A program made the translations under genes and the position numbers. Positions 24,201 through 33,200 of a DNA stretch of 64,000 nt are shown piece by piece. Under the pieces are notes generated by a model. That model was not told the DNA's origin, searched no databases, and saw only the letters and a list, made by a program, of their open reading frames with translations. The stretch spans positions 6,718,501-6,782,500 of the forward strand of contig OZ024869.1 in assembly GCA_964017185.1 (NCBI GenBank), written 5' to 3'. The stretch is from Rugalucina vietnamica (lineage: Eukaryota; Mollusca; Bivalvia; Lucinida; Lucinidae). Within the stretch, counting starts at the first letter, position 1. Each line of letters begins with the position of its first letter.

Positions 24201-27200
24201 ACAAAGCTGCAAATTTGTTAAAAATTATTTTTCCAAAATAATATTTCTTCATGCACATGTCCAGTGTGTCTGTATCGTGATGGCAAAGTATCAAATGGCT
24301 CCAGCAAAAACTGTGGTAGGAGTTGATCGGCCCGTAAAGGCACTACCATGGAACCCATGTTGGAAACAATGCACAAAAATTGTCTAAGTTCACAAAGCTG
24401 CAAATTTGTTAAAACTTATTTTTCCAAAATAATATTTCTTCATGCACATGTCCAGTGTGTCTGTATCGTGATGGCAAAGTATCAAATGGCTCCAGCAAAA
24501 ACTGTGGTAGGAGTTGATCGGCCCGTATAGCCACTACCATAGCATATGCACATCCCCTGTAATAGAAAATGCTCATGAAAATTTGTCTATGTTCTCTCAG
24601 TTGTAATTTTGTCAAAAATTATTTTTTTCACTATCAAACTACTTCATGCAAATGTCAAACATGTCACCATTGTATTGGTAAAGTTTCAGAGTTATTCATG
24701 GAAAACTGTGGTAGGAGTTGATCGGCCCATGAAGGCACTATACATATGCATATAAACACAGCCATTAAGAATTACAAAGGGAAATAACTCTCACAGAACT
24801 GGCCCCTAGCCCCTTATGTTTTATCATAATATTTGCCCCATCAATATGTATGTGTGTGCAAGGTTTCATGAAATTCCCGCTAAGGGGCTTCAAGATATTA
24901 AAGAATATGCATATAAACACAGCCATTAAGAATTACAAAGGGAAATAACTCTCACAGAACTGGCCCCTAGCCCCTTATGTTTTATCATAATATTTGCCCC
25001 ATCAATATGTATGTGTGTGCATGGTTTCATGAAATTCCGGCTAAGGGGCTTCAAGATATTAAGGAAACAAAGTGTTACGGACGGGACGGACGGACGGACG
25101 GACAACGTGAAAACAGTATACCCCCCTTATAACTTCGTTATAGCGGGGGGTATAAAAAGGTCAGGCCCCAAGGTTCCAAAAAAATTTTCATGCTCAACTT
25201 ACCTGAAACTTACCTGAGACTAAAATTTATCCTGCTCATTAATGTTAAAATGACCACAATTGCTGGCATTTTAACATTACGAGCAGGATAAATTACTGGC
25301 TTTGGTGATCTCAACTGGATAATTACATTCAGTTTGGGGGATTTCTGTATTTACTAGCAGTTAAAATATTGTGCTCAGCTCAGTTGACGGCATTAAACAG
25401 TTTTATAAGCTGGGGCCCAGAAAGCTTAGTTAAGGTGACAAAAGCTGTCTCAATATTTCTTCACACCAATTCTTTATTGCAAAAAAAAAAAAAACCCAAA
25501 AAACAATATCAGCCGCTGTATGAGAAAACAAACCAGAGGACCAATGGTCTTATAAATACTCACCTGAGATTTGGGATATGTGACTTAAGTTGACCTTGCC
25601 ATAAAATAGGTCAAGGTCATCCCAGGATCATGATTTACATATACTTTGTAGAGCTCCAGTCCCTGATGCTTCATGCCAAGTTTCAAAATCGTAGGCCTTC
25701 CAGTTCTGAAGAAGAAGATTTTAAAAAGTTTTTGCTATTTATTGCCATGGCGGCCATCTTGGTCATGTGACCTGGACCATTTATACAAACTTTCGTTTCC
25801 CCTTCCTAAGGATGCTCCACATGAAGTTTGGCTTTGATTGGCCCAGTGGTTTCAGAGGAGAAGATGTTTGAAATTGTGGACAACGGACGGACGACAGACT
25901 TTTGAGCATGGGTATACTATGAGCTCAACTGGTGAGCCTTTGGCTCAGGTGAGCTAAAAATCTGCATATGCGAAAACAAAGGCGCAGATCAGCCGTGCAG
26001 TAACTGCACAGCTGAGCAGTAACTGCACAGCTGATCAGCACCTTTGTTTTCGCTACACAGATAGTACAATCCCTCTTCTTAAATCCAAAATTTCAAGGTT
26101 CTAGCCTGCTTCTGTGACTGTACAGGTCGATTTGTGTCAGACCTAGTCGGAAACGGAAATTGTACGCTTTATCATGCAGTGGCTCATATACCATAATCAC
26201 TTGTAACATTTTCTGGGGCGTTGTTGTTGTTGACATCCACGGCAGGTTTTCCTACAGTCTCCTCCGACTTTCTCTTCTGTCCTGGTTTAAGTACTGGAAA
26301 CTTCTCAAGAGCCGTGGAGTAATCTTTGCCAGAGATGAATAACTCATACGGGTAGAGATTCCTGATAAATGAAATACAAAATGAGCCGCTGCATAAAAAA
26401 AATGACAATCTGCATATGCAAAAACAAAGCCACAGTTAACAGCACAGATGATCAGCGCCTTTGTTTTTGCTCCTTAGATAGTACAATACCTCTTCTTTCT
26501 AAATCTTAAATTTCGCGTACAGCTATCTTCTGTGGGACTACAGCCTGGGTTGTGTCGGACCTGGTCGAAAACCCAGATTGTTCCTGTTGATTTTTTCATG
26601 GCACAGCTCAAATATAATGTTAGTCACGTCAACCTCATTTATAGTCTAAACAAATACAAGTATTTGACCACTCACCTGAGTGCCCATTAATTAAAAGTTT
26701 CATAAGTAACTAAAGAGAAAAAGTTGATCAATTTTTATTTTTTTACATTAACAGATAGCTAACTCTGACATTAATGGGACCAGGCTCAAACTAATCTTTA
26801 AATGCATTCAAAAAGTTTGGATTTAAATGGCCAAGGGACAGAGGAGGTATCATTTTACAATTCCAAGTTTATTAGGATGTTTCTGGATGCTAACTCTGCG
26901 GTGAATGGTCTGATCCCATGAAATGTTTTGTTCGTTTGTTTAATTTGTTTGTTTAAATGATGCTTTACATCCCAGTCAATTTAAGTTCTCATACAAGCTC
27001 TTTGTATGTTTCTTTGTTCTTTGCATGTATGAAAAAAGATCTTTTATCAAGAGAAAACAAGCTAGTTAGCAACATTTTTTCCACACAAATTTAGCTAGTA
27101 AACATTTTGGTTTAATTATGGCTTTACGTCCCAGTCAATTTTTCATTCACCCAAAAAACCAGACTTGGGAGTTTTGACCTGGTCTGACCGTCTGACACAA

Positions 27201-30200
27201 ACCAGCTCATAGACTTACAGAAAGCCAAAACCTTTAAAATTTGGATTTAACCTATATATGATGAATGGATTTTCCCATCATTATCATTTGGGTGAGTCCA
27301 CTTTCATTTTTAGGGGCTTCAGGTAGATTTTCAAATTTTATAGCCCCGCTTTGGAAAAGTGGGGCTATACTGTATTCACCCTGTCCTTCCGTAATTCTGT
27401 GATTCCGTCTTTCCTTGAACATTTCATTTCCGTTCAATATCTTGAGAATGGCTCGACAGAATTAGACCAAATTTTGTATACACATCAACATGGACAAGAC
27501 CGATCTTGGGATTGTTGCCCATTATTTTTCGCAAAATTTTGACTGAGTTATGGCCCTTGATTGATGTCTGAATTTCGTTTCCGCTCAATATCTTGAGAAC
27601 GAATTGACAGAATCTGACCAAATTTTGTATGCACATCAACACTGACAAGATCTAGCTTGGGATTGTTGCCCGCCTTTTTAGCAAAATTTTGACTGAGTTA
27701 CGGCCCTTGATTGGCGTCAAAATTTGGTTTCCGCTCAATATTTTGAGAACAAATTGACAGAATCTGACCAAAATTTGTATGCACATCAACACTGACAAGA
27801 TCTAGCTTGGGATTGTGGCCTATTATTTTTTGCAAACTTTTGACAGAGTTTTGGCCCTTGATTGACTTCAGAATTTTGTGTCAGCTCAATACCTTGAGAA
27901 CAAATTGACAGAATCTGACCAATCTTTTTATGTGCATCAACATTAACAAGATCTAGTTTGGGATTATTATTTCACATCATTGTTTTTCTTACCCTGGCAA
28001 AAAGCTCAGAAGCGGGGCTATAGTCAGATCCTCTGACAATTCTAGTTCCATTTGTCGATCAAATTCCTTTAAGCAAACAGAATAGCCCCAGATGGGACGC
28101 CACGTTCTGCTGTGTCACATCTGGGGCTATACTGTTTGCCTATGTACCACAAAAAGGAAGTCAGGCTTATATGAGTTAAGAAGAAGAGGGATTCTATTAT
28201 TCATGAAGCACAGCTTTTCTCATGACACAGCTCAAAGCATAAGGAACATACAAACCTCTCATAGTAATGTTTGGCTACAGCTCCAGTTTTTGCATTGTGC
28301 ATGTCTGTTAGCTCTTTGTATATTCCTGTCCAGCCTTTATTCTCTGTGACCTGTTGAAAAATGAGCCTGTGCATGAGAAATTAACAATTTGGGTTTCCAA
28401 CCAGGTCCAACACAAACCAGGCTGTATAGTCACAGCATAAAGCTAGAAACTTGAAACTTTGGATATCAGTACAAGAGGAATAGTACTATCCCTGTGTAGA
28501 AAACAAAGACACTGATCAGCTTCACAGTTACTGCAAAGCTGATGTGCGCCTTTGTTTTCACCTATGCAGATTGTTGGTTCTTCAATGCGGCGGCTAAAAT
28601 ATTTTGACTAATGCTGAGTGAAGTAAACCACTTCATTTTTGCAAGCTATTCATTTTTGTGACTTTCAAGAGTACATATAATTAAAGGAATAGGTTTACAA
28701 ACATTATCCTTCATTTCAAAAGAAAGAGATCAGCGAAACAAACATTTTGACACCACATTTATTAAAATCGGTAAGTGGTTTCGAAGATTTGAAAGTTTTA
28801 AGATTCAACAATGGCCGCATATGGTGGTCGCCATTTTGTTTAGCTAGTCACGTGACCAAAAAGGAAAAATGCTTATTTACAGTAGTAGGCTTACTTTTTA
28901 CATCCGAAAACAGATCAGTATGATTCTATAAAGTAAATCAAATGAAAAGTATTTCAACAACTTTCATACTTTAATTTGCATGGAAATAGCAGATATTTAT
29001 AATTCCATGACGTCATACCCTCACAGCCTCGTTCTGGATTTGGACCATCAAAATTTTCAAACCGTAAAAATTTTCTTAAACAGTGGTTGATTTTCATGAA
29101 ATTTATTGCAAACTGTTCAGCTACATGAAAGCTTTCATAAAACGCACCCACAATAGTTTTGTGAGCATATTCCTTTAACATATCTGAGAGTGGGGCAATT
29201 CTATGAAGTAATAGAGCTGCCAGTTAAGACAATATAAAAACCCAAGCTATAAAGATGCCTTAGTACTGTGAATGCAGAAATTTTCATGGGACTTTCATTT
29301 TGCAAATTTTCTATGTCGCTATAAAAATGCCTAAGTACTGTGAATGCAGAAATTTTCATGTGACTTTCATTTTGCAAATTTTCTATGTTGGAATTATTAG
29401 TGAGTTTTTGAATTTGCGAGAGAATGTTTTTAAGCCATATGACTTGTTTTCCAATCCTGACCCTTTATTTGTTATGTAATGTGAAATGATATGTTATTTT
29501 GATTCAAAAATAAATATCGTTTAAACCAATTTGCGAAAGGGTACTCATGTGTTCTTAAGCTTATGTAAGCTTTTAGCCTGAACTTTGAATTTGCTAGGCA
29601 TGGATGTTGCAAAAATCAATTACTTGTAAACATTTCTGATCTTACAGTGTCAAGAAAAGTTTGCAATGTATATACCTTCTGGAAACCACCTCTCTCATGT
29701 ACTGCCAGATACAGTTGAAACAAGCTGACCGGAACATTATGCCAAATGGGAGTTGATCTGATCGTCCTGTTGTTGCGGGTCATGAAGCGTCTCACATCAT
29801 GTTCAAAAGCTTTCTCGTTCTTCATGTATACCTACAAAATAAAGCATGTCTGTGTTTTGAATAAAAAGTAACAAAAGAAGGTCCAGCAACTGATCAAATT
29901 AACACACATGAATGGCAAGATGAATAGCTCTTTACCAGTAAGGCAGTTATCAACCTAGCATCAACCAAAAACAAACATAACAACATACATGACAGAGAGG
30001 CTGACAGAATAAGCAGACATCACAAAGGTATAGCACAGCAAAACCTTTTTGTTTTGTTTTATTACACAAAATAAGGTGCAGATCAGTTGCAAAGTAAATG
30101 TGACAATAGTAACAACATTTTCACAATTTAAAGCCTCTAGCTGACTTTAATGGCCATATAGCCTGGTTTATGTGCAGTTTTGCTGACCAGCCTGGCCAGA

Positions 30201-33200
30201 AACTCTGAATTCAGTATGTTGCAACATGGATAAAAAGAATTATCTTTATTACAGCTTGCATATGACATGATTTAATAATTATTTCTAAAGACTCTTGCCA
30301 TCTTCTGTCCCTGTAACACTCTGCCAAATCTAGTCAGAAACCCCATTTTTTCTGCTTAGGAAGCTCAAGTAATGGCTTACATCAATGTCAATCTTGAATT
30401 TTTCCTCCTTCGTTACATTCATCATAGAGCTGGATATCTTCAGTTTAGACTGGGAGAACTGGTTAGGTGAATCTGACGAGCCGCTTCCAACTAGGTCAAA
30501 CAAAACTTCATTAACCCATATTTGATGAATGGATTCTCCCATCACTATCATTTGGATGAGTCCATTCTCATTTCTAGGGGTGTTAGGAGTGATTTTTATT
30601 TTTTACCTCATTATTCGATGAAATTACTCTGTGCAAACAGAATAGCTCCAGATGGGACGCCGCGTTCTGCGGCGTTACATCTGGGGCTATTTTGTTTGCC
30701 TATGTCCCATAAAAGGGACGCCAGGCTTAAATAACAGATTACATGTACAATGTGGGCAGTGAGTCTGTCATATTCTGTGTCAATCACACCATTATCCTTA
30801 TAAACAACCAGCTTGGCTAAAAGATGAGAACCTACTTTCATTTTTATCATGTAAAATGTTTTGCAAAAACAGTCTACTCCTTTTTCTTTCAAAGCAAGCT
30901 TTTATTTTATCTTTAAGGCTATAAATGAACTTTTTTTACCTGTATGTGGTTTTGCTGCAGACAATTCAACCATAGTAGTTTGTCTTGCTGGGCTCATTAA
31001 AGTTTTCTTGTTGAAAGTTTTGGTGTTACTAAATTTTGTTTCTCCTCCCGATTTCTTCCCTGCTCCCGATTTCTTGGAAACTGCATGGTTATCTACAATA
31101 CCTTTTGAAAGTGTTTTAAAGTAAATATAACATTTTATATAGCAAAACTGATACATGTGCATTGCAAAAATTCTGACAAGGATCCAGACCCGTGTGTTTA
31201 CCCATATATGTGCCGTGACGTGAGAAAACCGGACTTCAAAGAGGTCCTACACTAACCGCCGTGTACAGTCACAGAAAAAGGCTAAAAGCTTGGAATTGAG
31301 GATATAAAAAGAGGGATTGTACTATTTTTAAAGCAAAAACAAAGGCGAAGATCAGCTTTGCAGTTACTTGGCACAGGCAAAAAACTGTTGTTTTTTTCTC
31401 ATAATGTAGCTCATACATCTTTAGTGTATAATCAAGAAACTTGTTAATGTATGCAAATTTCTTTTTATGGCCACTGCATTTTGCAAACTAAAAATATATG
31501 CATTTCATTAAAGTTCTTTTCCTAAAAAGGTACAAGTAGGCAAAGATCAGGAAAAGGCGCAATCAGAAAAAGATTCCCACTCCGAAACCCGAGGTGGGAA
31601 AAAACCAAACTAACAATCAGGTACTTATACCATGAAACATATCGTAAGCCGAATGAGCAGCTATTTTCCCAATAGGTGGCCACTCAGTTCCCTTCACTTA
31701 ACTAAAAATATGAAAACATACATAAGGCGCCAACAGCACAAAAAATTTTAAACACCAAGACATAAAACAAAAAGAACCACTACAGAAGTATCGACTTGGA
31801 ACATCAATCACAATTACTTGGATTGGATATGGATAATGGGCATGCATAGAAAACATATTCTGTGAGAAAATAGCACATTTTTTCAAAGCATTTTTTTCAT
31901 TCAGAAAAAGTCATTGTTCTTCCAATTTACTTTTTCCTATCAACCTGAGGAAATCATCACAATGCTTGAGCCCCGTCATAAGAAAACCAACAGTGTCAGT
32001 TCTGAACAGGTCCGACACAAACCAAGCTGTACAAGCACTGAAGACGGCTAGAGGCTTGAAATTTCGGATTTAGAAAGTAGAGGAATTATACTAACCATGT
32101 AGCGAAAACAAAGGCACTGATCAGCTTCGCAATTACTGCGAAGCTGATCTGTGCCTTTGTTTTTGCATATGCAAAATGTTGGTTTTCTCATGATGCTGCT
32201 GTCTGTAGCAAACCAAAGTCTCACTCTTACCTAACAAATTACAAATTCCTTGAGAGCTCTCACAACTTTGTTTTAATTTTCGTTTCTTCTTGGATGGGTT
32301 TTCACCACAGTTAGAGCATTTCTTGGAACTTTCCTCCGCAGAATACTCTGTCAATAAAACATTACATGAGCCACCCCATGAGAAAACCAACAATGTGGTT
32401 TCCAAATAGGTCCGACACAAACTGAGCTGTTGTCACAGGAGATGGCTAGAGCTGGCAATTTTTAATTTTAATAGAAAGAAGAGTTGTACACAGTTACTGT
32501 GAAGCTGAATGCGCTTTTGTTTTCACATATGCAAAATGTTGGTTTTCTGATGACGCGGCTCACATGTATAGTATACTTCATTTACTCTTAAAATCCCATC
32601 AAAGTTTACAAGTAAAGTACTTTGCCGTGCATTACGTGCAAATGTGCATTAACACACTGTGAATTTTTGGAGTCAAAACTGTCAGAAATAATTCTTGTTT
32701 CTTTTAATATATAGTGTGTGGTAGATTCGCAGCACATTAATTGATCTGTAATTGCTTTATGGCCAACCAAACAATTGTCATGTGGACTGCTCAATTCAAA
32801 ATGGCCCTTAGTAATTGAAGTGGCAATTCATACATACATGTAGTAGGAGTAACACTGAGGATTTGCTTATTTTACTCAGCAACTCTGAAATTCCATTCAT
32901 TTTACACGATTAATTTGTTGGCCCACATCCTTAACATCAAAAATTATTCAACATAATCATTACAACCAATACCAACCTACCATGACCGCTCTTTTAGGGT
33001 CATATTTGAAGACACTAAAATTCATCCTCTCGTCTAAAGTCATATCCAACAAGTAATCAGCCTCTCGCATTACATCATCAACCCGTGTTCGCCGATATGA
33101 TGTTCTTTGTTTTGTCTTACTGATCCAGTTTGTTTTATTTGATCCATTGACATCTATACTTGGTTTGTTCTGTTTCTACAAGACACACATGTAAGTACAT

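Noticed and set aside
22308..25153. Regular repeat array that might suggest a CRISPR
   Set aside because: Units are 181 bp and contiguous with no unique spacers, the host is an animal, and the array sits in an intron with mobile-element ends.
26182..26192. TGA after GATTATGGTATA as the gene's natural stop
   Set aside because: The stop comes from the MITE terminus. A good donor (G|GTATAT) precedes it and three further in-frame exons follow with matching phase.
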